NCBI GenBank assembly: GCA_029990175.1
Contig: JARKIP010000005.1
Location: forward strand, 49,713,001-49,777,000
Length of the DNA stretch: 64,000 nt
From: Petunia secreta
Lineage: Eukaryota > Streptophyta > Magnoliopsida > Solanales > Solanaceae
Direction of reading: 5' to 3'
The notes beneath the pieces were generated by a model that did no database searches, was not told the origin of the DNA, and saw only the letters and a program-made list of their open reading frames with translations. The translations under genes were made by a program, and so were the position numbers. Each line of letters starts with the position of its first letter. The first letter of the stretch is position 1. Positions 11,601 through 23,362 of this stretch are shown piece after piece.

Positions 11601-13237
11601 TCACGCATCAGTTCCAGCATCTTCTTTCTCCTTCTTCCCTTCGGTTTCTTCCTTAGGTTTGTGAACCAGGTTTGCTGGTGGAGGGGCAACTAACATCTTC
11701 ATCAGGTTCTTCCCAGCTTGCATGTCACCCAGAGCTTTTGTGAAGAATTCACAGATTCCCACTCCCATTGTTTCCTTTTCTTCCAACGGTACTAACTTAA
11801 AATAATCTCCCATCCCTTGAGCAAGTCTTACAGATTCCCTGCGGCTTGCCTTGCTGCCATAGTTTTGCCTGTCCAATACTTAAGCTCATCTCCTTTGATC
11901 CTTTCCTTGTATTTCCTCCTCATCTCCCTCTCTTGTGTCACCCTTAACTCCTTCATATTTTGGTCGAACTTGTGTCGTAGCTTCTTGTACTTTTCAACAC
12001 CACTTGGAGCTTTGGCATTTCTTTTTCACTGGAGCCTTTGATCAGAATTTCTCTCTATCTTCACTGAGCCACTAAGGATAAGTCAAATTTGCAACAGGGT
12101 TCACCCTGCTGTCTCGGCCACGGCGAAATTGCATAGTAAGCCTTCCTTCCCACATTGGAAATATCGTACCAACCATCGGATGCTCAATGTCCTTTATGTC
12201 AACGTTGAAACTTTTCCCTTTTGTCAACTGAGGAGTTTGTTGGGTCATCCCTACTTGTCGGAGGATTCTTAGAGGAACATAGTGGTCAGTTCCTCGGAAT
12301 CCAATCAACGTCAAGAAAGTGGTGTCTTGACCTTGCATGGAAATGATGAAACCAGCACAGTTTTCAATTACCCACTGCACCTCTCGTAACTCTTCAAATT
12401 TGGTGTACCATCCTCGCATGTTCGCGGGGCCTTCCCATACTGTTGTTCCAGCCATGCGGGTGCTATGTGAGCTAATGCCTCCATCTCTTGATGGCCTTGG
12501 TGCTATTGGACTGATGGTGACATTGTGTAAATGTTCTATTAACCATATTTGCAGCAAAAGGTTGCACCCCTCAAAGAAATCTCCTCCCTTTCTGTATTTA
12601 GTTAGAGCCCTATAAACTTCCCCCACGATCATTGGAATCAAACTCACTTGGAGCTTGTGAGCGCCTTGCATAACCCTTCGACTACTCTTCCCAGCCTTAT
12701 GTCGATCTTTCCTTCTTTCTCGGGGAAAACCATGCTCCCCAGAAAAGCAACAATGAAAGCATTTGACTCAGTCCACTCCCAATCATGAATTTTCAATGCC
12801 CCAGTACAATCATGCCTAAGAGTTGGATCTCCAAATCTAGAATATAAATACTCCAAAGTGACCTTTTCATCATGCACTCCTTCGACGTATGGATCATATG
12901 GAGCGTGCAACAGTTCGATGAACTCCTTAGGGTCCACGTTTCGGGGATAAATCATGGTCTCGGGCCCAGGCTCTAACCCTGCTAGTCCTCCAAATTCTTC
13001 TAGCATTGGTGCCAACTCCAAACCATTGAAATGAAATACCGCCCTTTTGTAGTCCCAGAAATGTGTAGGAGCTTCGACTAAACCAGGCATGGCGGTGTAA
13101 GCCTTGAGAGACACTAGTTCTCCCAACACCTTTTGAACATGGACCTTACTGACAGCAGCCAAATCTTCCCACCGGAGTCTGATCAAGTGAGGAGCTCGGG
13201 AAACAGTCTCGAATCGAAGTGTACCTCTTGTAGCCAT
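11601..13237 (-). pseudogene. Second upstream ORF (DUF7745/PMD-like) of Ogre-like element
   Basis: ATG at 13237 (MATRGTLRFE). The first 198 codons contain THFWDYKRAVFHFNGLEL and LEEFGGLAG. A one-base frameshift near 12660 shifts the reading to 12671-12072, which contains EGCNLLLQIWLIEHL and ends with a basic segment. Further downstream (12060-11880) a Lys/Arg/Glu-rich stretch looks like a coiled coil. Another frameshift leads to 11876-11601 (MGDYFKLVPLEEKE...) with an acidic tail. The fold resembles the plant-mobile-domain/DUF7745 proteins that Ogre elements encode before gag; the function is unknown. It is a paralogue of the ORF at 13466-15088: the motifs FWD-K-VF-F, LEE-GG and GCNLLLQ-W--EHL are shared. 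Confidence 0.75.
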
Positions 13238-13465
13238 AGTCCGAAAATAAGACAGGAAAAGTAAAGATCAAAACACTCTTATAGCCTTGATCATACTTAG
13301 GCAAATTATCAATATTTTGCATAAACATTTCTTCGAATCCATGCGAGGAAGCAGTTTTTGTCTTTTCCGGGTTACTAATGCACTATGACGTGCCAAGGAC
13401 GTCTAACCTTCCTAGTTTTATCATGATGCAAAGAAAATAGTTATGCATTTTGTTGTCAATTGTTC

Positions 13466-15088
13466 TCATAGATTCCCAAAACAATTTTGAAATCCAATAC
13501 ATGATGACTTTTTGAAATAAAGAATACAAAAGAAATGAAAATGAAACTTGACTAGGCAACAAGCTCCTTCCCCAGCCTGACTCGTTTTGCTTCTCGGGTA
13601 ATCTCCTTGACTTCTTCCATAGCTTTGATTTAAGTATCCCTTGGCTACCACTAAGTGTAAAATGTCTACCTCAGCACACTCTGAATTCCATTGTTCAAGC
13701 TTCATCCCCAACGCCTCTATCTTTCCTTCCAACTCTAATGTACGTTTCTTCCACACTTCAATTTCTTTGTTTTCCTTGTCCATTTTAACAGCCTCCAACA
13801 TGATTTCTCGGTATCGAATTTGAGCTTCCGCCTCTCGGTCTCTTATGCCATTCCCTCGACTCGGCCCGACTACCACATTTCCCTTTATGCTAGAACGCAA
13901 CCAGCTATTGTAGTTTGGTTCGCATCCAGCGTTGTATCGGTCTGACGCTATTGACTCCTCCCCCATGACTTGTCTACCTACCCAGGATTTTCTAATGCTT
14001 TTGACTTTTGGAACAATGTCTTCAGTGTAATCGAACTGATAGGCCTTCGTGTCTGGTATGATTGGGATGATTTTCTTTCTCCCTGCTTGCATCATTACTC
14101 TTTGTGGTTGATAGGGTTGGAGACATCTCAATCCCATAAGTATCACAAAGGATGCCTTATCAGAGCTAATGATGAAATCCGATGAAGGGAACCAAGTGAA
14201 CATCCATTGAATCGAATCCTCCGTTATAATTTCAAACAACCTTACCCATTTCTCTGTGCTGCTTGGCTGCTTGAACTTTGGATACCCGTACCGTTCTCCA
14301 ACTAAGTAGTTGGAACCAGTTGGCTTAGACAATTCTTGCACACCTCTCACTTTCCTCAAATGCTCCTTGAACCATGCTTGTAGTAGAAGGTTGCAACCTT
14401 GAAAATATTTTGCTCCTCTTTTGCAACAACCGAAAGCCCGATAAATATCCGCCACAATCATAAGAACTGTATTATAACGATAACCATCGATCCCGCTAAA
14501 TACTTCATTAGTAACCATGAAAAGCCTCGAACATATGTCATAATTCGAGCTTTCAGAGAACACCATTACTCCTAAGAAACAAAATACAAATGCAAATGGT
14601 ATAGCTCTCCTCCAATCATTGTAAGACTTGAACTCTTTCTTACAGTTGTTGAATGCACTCAAATACCCAAACCTGTTGTAGAAATAGGAGAAGGGTATTT
14701 TATTTTATTGTAAAAATTCTGCATTCACACTTGCTACAATTCCCAATTTATCATGAAACTCTTCAGGTGTGAGGACACTAGGAGCCAAGATGCGACTACC
14801 CTGCCAACGATGTTTGTCTAGCCCCGAATGTGATATGAATCCTCCTATCTCTTCCAATAAAGGTGTTAACTCAACGTCCCCAAATCTAAACACATTTAGT
14901 TTTTCATCCCAAAATGACACCAACGCTTCAATCATTTCCCTACATGGTTCCATTTCTACCAGGGAAACAAAATGACCCCAATGTTGGCGTACTTCGGTTT
15001 GTTCGCCCACTGATAAATTATTCCACCAATTAGTTAACAAAGGAGGTGTGCCCATAATCATCCCAAAATGGTGAAACTTTTGACTCAT
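13466..15088 (-). pseudogene. First upstream ORF (DUF7745/PMD-like) of Ogre-like element
   Basis: ATG at 15088 (MSQKFHHFG). It is open to 14708, where TAA (14705-14707) interrupts it; the same frame is open again from 14704 through 14662 to 13466. Motifs are VSFWDEKLNVFRFGDVEL, LLEEIGGF, KSYNDWRRAIPFAFVFCF and QGCNLLLQAWFKEHL. A Glu/Lys-rich coiled-coil-like segment follows near the end (KMDKENKEIEVWKKR). About 540 codons in all, so it is nearly complete. Homologous to the ORF at 11601-13237 but clearly diverged. No known catalytic motif. The domain name is by recall of Ogre literature; the paralogy is seen directly. Confidence 0.75.
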
Positions 15089-15647
15089 GATAACCTAAAA
15101 GAAAAAATAAATGATTAAAAATTCCACTCCCCTTTTTTAGTACAATTGGACAAGTCAAAATGCGCATTTATTTCCTTCTCACTTTTGTTTTCTCCCTTTT
15201 TTTCTTTTTCTTTTTTTCCTCTCAAATGCACGTAAGCATGTCCGAACGTTCATTCGGGTTAAAAACCCGTCAAGTAGTTTGGACAAGTTGAAGACTAGTC
15301 GGCTCATGGGGAGCCCTTCCTATTGTATGATGCATGCGCATTACATTCAAAGAGTGGTGTAATTCTAGACACGGTTCCCCAAGGTGAACGACTAAGGGAA
15401 GGGACCATCTGAAATTGTTGGTTGTACCACGGACCAACTATATTCCAAAACGTCCCTCTTAAAGGTATTTTTGAGGTGGAATGACCGTGAGATCCACGTA
15501 ATCGCCCGTGTGTGTGCAAAGTGTCATTTTCCAAGAGTGGAGGAATATGAGTGAAATATGCTAATATTGCATCAATTTTCAAATACATATAAGTAAGTAA
15601 CAAGAAAAGGAATAATAAAAAAAGAAACCTAAGTTAGTAAAGTAGTA

Positions 15648-15710
<63 letters not shown>

Positions 15711-15759
15711 GTCAACAGAAATCCCAAAATAAAGACTCGTTGTGGTTATGACCTTGATA
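15089..15759 (-). other. Leader of Ogre-like element
   Basis: Non-coding region between the primer-site-like sequence and the first upstream ORF. It contains a TAA microsatellite (15648-15710) and a C/T-rich stretch near 15180-15225. The ORF on the minus strand at 15304-15603 shows no coding features. Confidence 0.55.
15648..15710. repeat. (TAA)n microsatellite, about 21 units
   Basis: Uninterrupted ATA/TAA repeat in the leader of the Ogre-like element. Confidence 0.95.
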
Positions 15760-15777
15760 TCCCTAGTGAAGTCGTCA
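15760..15777 (-). other. Primer-binding-site-like sequence of Ogre-like element
   Basis: Minus strand GACGACTTCACTAGGGA begins three bases inside the LTR edge at 15781. It resembles the GGCGACTCC-CTGGGGA primer sites that I recall for Tat/Ogre elements (tRNA-Arg), with C-to-T and G-to-A changes. Its place directly after the LTR fixes the element's direction as minus. Confidence 0.55.
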
Positions 15778-15780
15778 TTC

Positions 15781-18700
15781 TGTCATACCCGGTTTTAAAC
15801 TCAACTCGGAGCGAGTCAAGTTTCAGGTCTGACTGGGTAACTCGTTTGAGTTAAGAATTGAAGTCGTCACCTAATATAGATTTCTAAGGTGTATTAGGTC
15901 ACCTAAGTGTCTAAGGTCGGGTCTTTATTAAACCGGTCTAGTTTCAGAGATTCAGAGGGTAAGAAGTCCAGGTGACTCAGGGAAGAAGTTGTTAGACACT
16001 TCCCCAAGTCCCACAAAAGGTGGTTCTCGCCTAAGTTTATATTTTGGGATGTTTAAATAAGCCATAAGGTATTATCAAGTTCACAAGATATAGATTACTA
16101 TCCTAAAAGGTTGAATTTGCAAGTAATTAAAGAGTTAAGTCTATTCATGCAATAATATGATAAGTTTAGGCAGCATATATACAACTTTGGCTATATGCTT
16201 TACAAATATGGGTTGTACTTCACGCCTACTCGCGTTTTCAGCCTCTTTTACAAATGCCTAATCGAAAAGTTGTTAGATTTGCAGACAAATATTATAAGAC
16301 AGCATAGTTTTCCAATTTTGAAGGGGTTGAATTAATTTGTGCAAATAGGAAGCTTTATAAATAATTTTCAGATTTTGTCAAAAATCAAATATGGATTGTT
16401 TTTGAAATAAAAAATTATCCATTTAGGGTCGATGTGACGCGTCATTAGTTGGTGAACCCTAACATTAATGGCTATTTAATTTAGGGGTCAATTTTAAAAT
16501 ATACATAGAGGGGTTATTTTTGGAAGAAAACCGTGTTCACAAAGCACATAAATGAAAATAGGGGCTTCCACACGTAAATATAAGTATAGACATGCAAATA
16601 CATGGAGTAATAGCGATATATCTTTGAAAATACATATAATATATCGTATAATTGACCCCAAATATTTTTATACACCCCTACACACTATTATAGAGTATGA
16701 AAACACATGAAACATGCCAAGTTTAAAAGAGTTTTTGAGCCTAGATCATTAATATAAAAGAGGGCAGACTTGGTTTTACGGAAACATTCACATATTAAGC
16801 AGTGTTAGCACATATAGCCCTCGTTTTTAAGAAAATCATGCTTTCGAAGCAGTTTAAGTACAAAGTCTGTCCTGCAATGATTTTTTAGTCAACTAGAAGT
16901 TAAGCCCGCCATTGGAATCACAAAATTCTATGAAGATGACACTATCAAGTAACATTTAAAACAATTTGCAAGTTAAATTCTGCTTTTAACATTTAAATGC
17001 CATGATGCAGCCACACATAAAGAGAAAGGGATAAGAAAAAGGGACCCTAGGTGGCCTATTTGCACAGTCTCGTAGCTGTGCACCCTGTTTTAAAGGAATA
17101 AAAATGGGGGCCCTAACAAATATACATACAGGGAAGGGTACTAGGTGAAGGGAAATATGAAAAGAGGCCTTTGCTACGCTAAACTGCCCTTAAAGACTTA
17201 TAGCTTTTAAACTTCAGAAACCATAGCATTACCCTGTATTTTAATAACACTGGTATGATCCTTGTGGATCATCCTAACATATGTGTAAAGGTTAACTAAG
17301 GCTAACAGAACATCCAGGACCAAGGCAAGAGGAGTAAACAAGCAATAGGCAGTCTAGGTGAAATAGATACAGGAGAGAAGTGCAACAAAAAGACAACCAA
17401 GCATAGGTGGATAAACAAATGCAATAAATAATCAAAGATGAAGAAATACCTTAACGTAGTATGAAGTAATAAAGTGCAGAAAAGAGAGAGATGCTTGCGA
17501 GAAGCAGGATTAGCACACAAGTAGAGCAGGAGCTCTTCAGGAGAAAAATAAGCAGAGAAGGAGAATTGTAGGCCTCTGAAGTGCTGTGCAAACTTCTGAC
17601 TGTACCAGTTGGTGTGTATGCCTGTGAATTGTGTTTCTAAGCGTGTGAGTGAAAAGAAATGCCAGTTTATATAGGTGAGGGTGCTAGGAATTCAAATTCA
17701 AACGGGTAAACCCACAAGACAAGAGAATATTGCATTCCATGAATAACAGATGACACTCTTAGGTGTTCTTTCCATACATAAGCCAATCAAATCCCTAATG
17801 TTAAGGTAAACCTATTCCTAATCTTCTTAGAACTCCCCTCCTTTTAGGTTTTAACAGTGTCCAGATTTAAAGTTCAATACATAAACAATTTTAGGCTCAA
17901 AATAATTTAGCATATTCTGAAAATTAGCCATATCAGTCATCAAAATTAGTCTTTGATCACAAATTCAAACTAGGCCTAACCATTACCTTACCATTTCAGT
18001 TTTCATCTCAGTAAGGCTAAATGGTCGTGGAAATCAAGTGCAGTAACTAAGCAGGAGACCAAACATAATGGTAAAATAACTCTGAACGTGATCGAAGTCT
18101 ATTTTAAACACAATCTATCATTAACAGTGGTAGTATAGAGGATTAAACATAGACAAACACATGGTTTTAAAGATTCACTAACATGGGTCAATCACATTTT
18201 GATATTAACATGAATCAACAATCACAAGACTTCTAAGGCAACCAACATGCAAACATACATAGATCTAGGGAAATTATAGGCATGCATATAGCACAGAACA
18301 AATGTGGGGAAATTGGGATTCGGGTTACCCGTTTTCAATTGGAGCCAGGTCAATCTTCACCCGTCTCGAACACGTTCGCATGAACGGTTCCCCTCCCTCT
18401 TTTGATCAACAAAGGTCACATTTTTAAAGATAGATCACCTTAGTTTTGTCTCCGGCGATAGAAACGAGGATCAGAGATAGGGTTAAACTTGAACTTCGCC
18501 GAATGGGTAAATTGATGGTGGGTTTTGTAGCGGATGTTGAGAGTGTCACAGTAGTGCCGTTTGTTTCCATTTTTACCAGTGATAACGGCCGGACAACGGT
18601 GGTAACAGTGGAAGCTTTGTGAGAGAGAGAAAAGTGGTGAGTCGGCTGAGCGTGTGAGAGGAAAATGGAAAGGTTTTTTAGGGTTTGGAGGGGGAGTGTG

Positions 18701-19241
18701 TAGTTAAAAATGGGATATTTAACTCCCAGCCGTCGGATTATACACGTGGACGGCTGGGATAAAGCCATGTAGGCGAAGATGTGCAATTAAATAGGGAGCT
18801 GATGTGTATAAGTGTGAGGTGTAACGTGTGTATATGTATGTATGTATATGTAGCATATATAAGTGCATAAAAATGCATATAAGTGTATAAAATGCATATA
18901 AATGCATGAAAAAATTGTATGGAATACTTATAGAAATTACAAAAAATGATAAAATTAATTGTGAGGGCTAAATAGTTAGGAAAACCTATTATATTAAGTT
19001 TTAAAATAATTTAGGCAATTTTGTCAAGAATGCGAATAATTGCGTGGAATTGTGACGAAACATGCAAATTTTGTAAAATTACGGTCACATGTGCAAATGC
19101 CTTTAAAATAGCCTAATTGAGGTGCGTACATGAAGTAGTGACATAGCATAGGAGTGAGTATATGGTGATTGTGTGATTATCAGTGCAATTTTATCCGAAT
19201 AATGGTTATCAGAGCGGGAAGGACAAAATTAGGTGTCAACA
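15781..19241 (-). repeat. 5' LTR of Ogre-like element (3461 bp)
   Basis: On the minus strand it runs from TGTTGACACCTAATTTTGTC to GGGTATGACA. The same ends and many internal blocks recur in the solo LTR at 34207-46406 (for example 15781-16040 with 34207-34470, and the GACTCGTCATTA block at 16430-16480 with 43580-43630). The two are related but well diverged. ORFs in it (18424-18786, 17302-17520) are incidental. Confidence 0.85.
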
Positions 19242-19414
19242 TCTGTAGTATTTTTCTTATTTCAGTATGTGAAATCATTTGAATTTTTTTCTTCCTCTTT
19301 TACCTTTGTTGCAGCCTGTACTTATATTGTGTAGCAGTTGGAGGAAAAAATCGATAAGATTTATGATGTATTTTACAATTTATGATGTATTTTACAAGAA
19401 ACTCACCAGCCCTT

Positions 19415-20225
19415 AAAGTGGTGATGCATCTCCTAACAAGAATGATGTCAATCAAACTGCTAAAAATATTCATGGTTCTTGGGGTCATAATAATGGTGTA
19501 TCTCCTGGCATAAACGATTGTGGTCAGAAAATTCAAGCGAGTTTATCTGATGGTTCAAATAAGAAGAATTTGAAAGGTTCTAGCAGTGGTAATGATGACA
19601 AGAAGGATTTTTTTGGTGACGTAAAGGATGTTGTAGAGACTGAAACTTCTGGTTCGGATAGCAAGAATTCTTCAGATTCTGGCACTGGTGATGATGATAA
19701 TAAACATATTTCAGTTTATGAAAAGAGTGTTGATCAGGAAGCTGTAGGGAATAAAAGTGATGGTGCAGATAGTGAGAATTTTGGTGGTTCTTCAAGTGGT
19801 GATGATAATAGTAAGGATGTTTCTTGTGGAAAAAAAATGTTGATGAGGAAGCTGTAGAGACTGTTAGTGATTCTTCAGATAGCGAAAATTTGGAGGAAGA
19901 GAGTGGTGAGTTTTTTACTGGCAGTGGTTCTGATATCAATGGAGATGGTAGCTCAACAAACTCCGAGCATCAAGGTGAAGGTGATTCTTCAGCCAAATCT
20001 TCAAGTGCTTCCCTTCAAGATGATGAAGTAGCAGATCAGATTGTTGAGGAACCTGCTGAAGGTGAAAAGCAAATGCATAACGATTTGGATGTTCTTTGTC
20101 TTAACAGTACACAGACAGCACCAGTTGAGAATAAGCAGGTGGTGAAGTGTAATTATGTCACGATGTCAAAGACAAAGGGGCTAGATAGCGATGTAAGTTT
20201 TGTTCGTAAAGAAGATCAAAGTTGA
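19415..20225 (+). pseudogene. Acidic N-terminal region of Ulp1-type MULE gene
   Basis: The frame is open from about 19415 to 19857 and then, after a one-base slip in the A-run at 19831-19838, from 19824 to 20225. The sequence is Asp/Ser/Gly/Asn-rich and internally repetitive (SVDQEAV...DSENFGGSSSGDDNSKDV, then NVDEEAVETVSDSSDSENLEE). Such disordered acidic regions precede the peptidase domain in Ulp1-like MULE genes. No ATG is evident; a splice acceptor (TTGCAG at about 19313) may lie upstream, and the true start may be left of the Ogre-like LTR. The Lys-rich repeats and the peptidase-like region follow on the same strand. Confidence 0.6.
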
Positions 20226-21345
20226 GAAACCTTCTTTTGTAAAAAAGGGATCAGCAATACATGCCGCTAGGGAAAGTAAGACCTATCAACAGAAAGACTA
20301 GAAGATGGTTTCACCTGAGATTCCTTTGGTACACCTAATTCTAGCAGTCCCAGCAAGTGTGACATTGGACAAGCCATCGGAGATTGCTGTGTCTATTCCT
20401 TCAAAGAAGATCAAAGTTAGGAAATCAAAAATGGGATCACCGATGCCTAGCTCTTGAGGAAGTAAGTCCAATCAAAAGAAAGAGCAGGAGATTGTTTCAG
20501 GTGAGATTCATGTGCCGCAGCATATGCTAACAGTTCCAGCAAGTGTGGAAATTAAGAGCACACAGGTTCAGTCGGAGGCGACGTACCGTGAACAAGTGAC
20601 ATTGGACAAGTCAACGGAGATTACTATCTCTATTCCTTTAAAGAAGATCAAACTAAACAAGGCCAAAAAAAGGGATCAGCAATGCTTATGAGTACTGGAA
20701 GTAAGTCAAATCAATAGATTGACCAGCAGATGATTTCACTCGAGACTTCTGCGGCACAACCTATACTAACAGTTCCGAAAATTGTGGAATTTAAGAGCAG
20801 AGAGGTTGAGTCGGATGCAATGAACTGTGAACAGGTGACATTGGACAAGCCATTGGAAGTTGGTGTAGGTATTCCTTGAAAGAAGACTAAAGTTGAGAAA
20901 CCAAAAAAGGGATCAGCGATGCGTGGCACTACACAAAGTATGTCCAACAAACAGAAAGACCGTGAGCATGAGATGGTGGACAAGCCATCGGAGATTCCTG
21001 CTTCTATTCCTTCAAAGAAGATCAAAGTTAGAAAGGTAAAAAGGTATCACTGATGCATGGCAGCAGAGAAAGTAAGTCCACCCAACAGAAAGACCAGAAC
21101 ATGCATGCATCTCACAGTCATGTGGCACAACCTTTAGTAACAGGTCCAGCAAGTTTGGAAGTTAAGAGAACAGAGGTTGAGGCGGAGGCAACGTATCGTG
21201 AGCAGGAGATGGTGGACAAGCCATCAGAGATAGAATTGGTTTCAGCTAACAGTATCATCGCTTGGTCAATGAGTCCAAGCCAATGGTTGAAATCTCCATT
21301 TTATACTGATATGGGCAATAGTAGGGATGGTACAACTTCAAAGAA
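20211..21345 (+). repeat. Five coding-like tandem repeats with Lys-rich motif KKIKV
   Basis: Imperfect units begin near 20211, 20404, 20640, 20881 and 21016. Each starts with a Lys-rich stretch of the type KKIKVRK (nuclear-signal-like), goes on with a GSAM-GSRESKS--QKDQ block and ends with VTLDKPSEI-VSIPSK. Units vary from 135 to 240 bp and most carry stops or frameshifts, although 21053-21349 is still open. It forms the middle of the Ulp1-type gene. Confidence 0.75.
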
Positions 21346-21349
21346 ATGA

Positions 21350-22499
21350 AAAAAAAAAATTATGTTCATAGGTGCATATTGCATGGAGATATTTTTTATT
21401 TGCCCAAAGAGTTTGAGGCTTGGTTGGGTACATACAAGGCCCCGGTGAAACGTCAGTAAGTGCTTTATTTCTTTATTTCTTTTAGTTTTTTTTGTTTCTT
21501 TCTGTATTTTATTAACAGATGCACATTTATAGCACTATTCCGTTTGTTGTGCTTCTTATTAGGAACGTGATATTGTGTACTTGAAAACCAACCCTTACGA
21601 CAAGTATAAGTACACACTTGATAAATTAAAACCCACAAAGTAGTGGTTTCTAGAGTACATGGACTCGAGTTATCCCTTTAATAAGGAGGCATTGTATAAA
21701 TACTTTTTGTTTTCTTGTATAAATTTGTTTAATTGAATCAATCTTGAAATATTTATATTTGTATTATTATTTTCGATGCAGCATGTTGATGTATCTCTGT
21801 ATTACTTGAGGAACTTTTCCTGTTGCCATACAACGTAGATATGGGATTCCTTGGGGGTTTGTCGATAGAGTGATTTTTCCATGCTAGGATTTTTTTTGCA
21901 CAAGGTGATTCACAAGCTAGCCATTACTTTTTACTTAAGCTGGATTTTCACCAGAAGAAGATTCATATTTATTATTCTTTAGTGGGAGATCCTGCGGAAT
22001 ATGTAGTTGCTACTGTTTCAATGTATGCCCGTTGGCTTCCAAAATTACTTGCGCATGTTGATTTTGTAGAGGTGCATCTGTTGTTCTCGTCCGAATATAA
22101 TTTCAAAGAATTTGAAGCTGTCTGGGAGCAAACGAACTAAACTCCTTTCTTGTGAGTGATATCGTTCTTTTTTTCCTCTTTATGCGGCAGAAGTAAATGT
22201 GTTTGCAGTTTCTCTGCCTCTTGGTTCCTTATTTTTTAACTGTTTCTTGTATTTTCTTTCTATATGTGTAGAAATGACTCTGGCGCATATGTGGTTTTGA
22301 ATGCAAATAAAATATTGCTTGGGAGTGAGACAGAGAACATCTATACCTACGAGAAAATCAAAAATTTTTGAAAGCTATTTGTTCCACAGCTGTGGGCGCA
22401 TGAAAAGTGGAAGGCTAAATCCAACTGTGAAACACCACCAAAGACGATCGACGATAATTATGGAAAGCATAATAATTTGATGTGTAGACTGAAGGTTTA
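21350..22499 (+). pseudogene. Ulp1-like (C48) cysteine peptidase remnant
   Basis: Exon-like pieces are separated by GT...AG introns. One piece ends before GTAAGTGC at 21457, with an acceptor TTATTAG at 21563. Another acceptor, TTTTCGATGCAG, lies at 21783 before HVDVSLYYLRNF. A later stretch (about 21905-22138) reads SHYFLLKLDFHQKKIHIYYS, the counterpart of the HW-L--ID----I-VYDS core of Ulp1 peptidases. After an intron, NDSGAYVVLNANK (about 22272) stands where DCG-FV is expected. The His is kept, but the Asp position is Tyr and the catalytic Cys is Ser. Stops near 21643 and in the 21840-21900 stretch also break it. Active members would be SUMO-type deconjugases; this copy cannot be active. 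Confidence 0.7.
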
Positions 22500-23119
22500 A
22501 GTGTAACTGTATTTGAATTGTTATCTATTTCTTTTTGAATTAATACATACAATAATTGTCTTTTGTTTTGGTGTAGTTATGCCAATCTGGCATAATTTTA
22601 GTCGATTATTATAATTTGTAATTGCAAGTAATGATGATAATTTGTGCGCAAGTTATTAAGAATATATTTTTATTTTTATGTTAGTTTGTATTATTGTGCA
22701 AGTCAGTCAGATTTGGCATCATTTTGACATCTATTTTAAGTAATAGAATAGGAACTTACCTTGTTCCTACTTTAAAAGAATTTATTACATTACAGATATA
22801 TAGGCATAGTTTCAAAAAACTATGTCAATTCATCATTGTTTTGGTCATTCTAAGAGGCAGTAAAGAAGACAGGTTGTCTTCAACTGTTAATATATGAAAT
22901 TATGTAGATTTTTTAACTAGGCACAATAACTTACAATATTATCGAATTTCATTTATAATCCGATGAGAAAAAATATTGAATTACATGATATGATAACCAA
23001 AAACATTGAAGTACATTATAGTGGTCTTACAATATATATCAAAGCAGTCTAACTGCTTTCACAAAAGTCCTATATAATTCTTAATATTCGTAAAACAACA
23101 TAACACTTATATATAGGTC

Positions 23120-23121
<2 letters not shown>

Positions 23122-23166
<45 letters not shown>
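23122..23166. repeat. (TA)n microsatellite
   Basis: Uninterrupted TA repeat which has replaced the 3' end of the small ORF at 23170-23362. Confidence 0.95.
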
Positions 23167-23169
<3 letters not shown>

Positions 23170-23170
<1 letters not shown>

Positions 23171-23362
23171 CTGCATAAGAAGTGCACGAACCACCGTTCG
23201 ATACGGTTGGTTGTCCTTTGTTGTTCAGCTTGTTGCATTTGCTGCATAATGAGATGCCTAATATTCCATAAATCATTATTTACTCGTTGCAGGCTTGCGC
23301 TGAATTGCTTGTGCCGAGGTATGTTGCCCATTTGGAATCGTATTATTTTGGTTATTTTGCAT
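23170..23362 (-). pseudogene. Small MULE-internal ORF, copy a
   Basis: ATG at 23362 gives MQNNQNNTIPNGQHTSAQAI, the N-terminal signature of the four-copy family. TAA follows after about 28 codons, and the family's middle motif appears in another frame (IRHLIMQQMQQAEQQ, NRIER). The 3' end runs into the TA repeat. Upstream are a TATA-like element (about 23451-23460) and a promoter-like segment. The function is unknown. Confidence 0.5.

Larger units (their letters stand above)
8378..19241 (-). mobile_element. Ogre/Tat-like Ty3/gypsy element, 5' half
   Basis: Minus-strand order: LTR (19241 to 15781), primer-site-like sequence, leader, two DUF7745/plant-mobile-domain-like ORFs, gag, protease. Extra ORFs before gag together with a LTR of more than 3 kb are the hallmark of the Ogre/Tat lineage. 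The element is cut in its protease by Tekay-1; RT and the other LTR must lie left of the window. Every ORF carries stops or frameshifts, so this copy is older than Tekay-1. The right flank is TCTGT; the matching duplication cannot be seen. Confidence 0.85.

Noticed and set aside
13466..15088. Host plant-mobile-domain gene
   Set aside because: Sits in order between an Ogre-like leader/LTR and gag, with a paralogue beside it; better explained as the element's own ORF.
18424..18786. 120-codon minus ORF
   Set aside because: Within the Ogre-like LTR; no motif, and the relative at 34207-46406 does not keep the frame.
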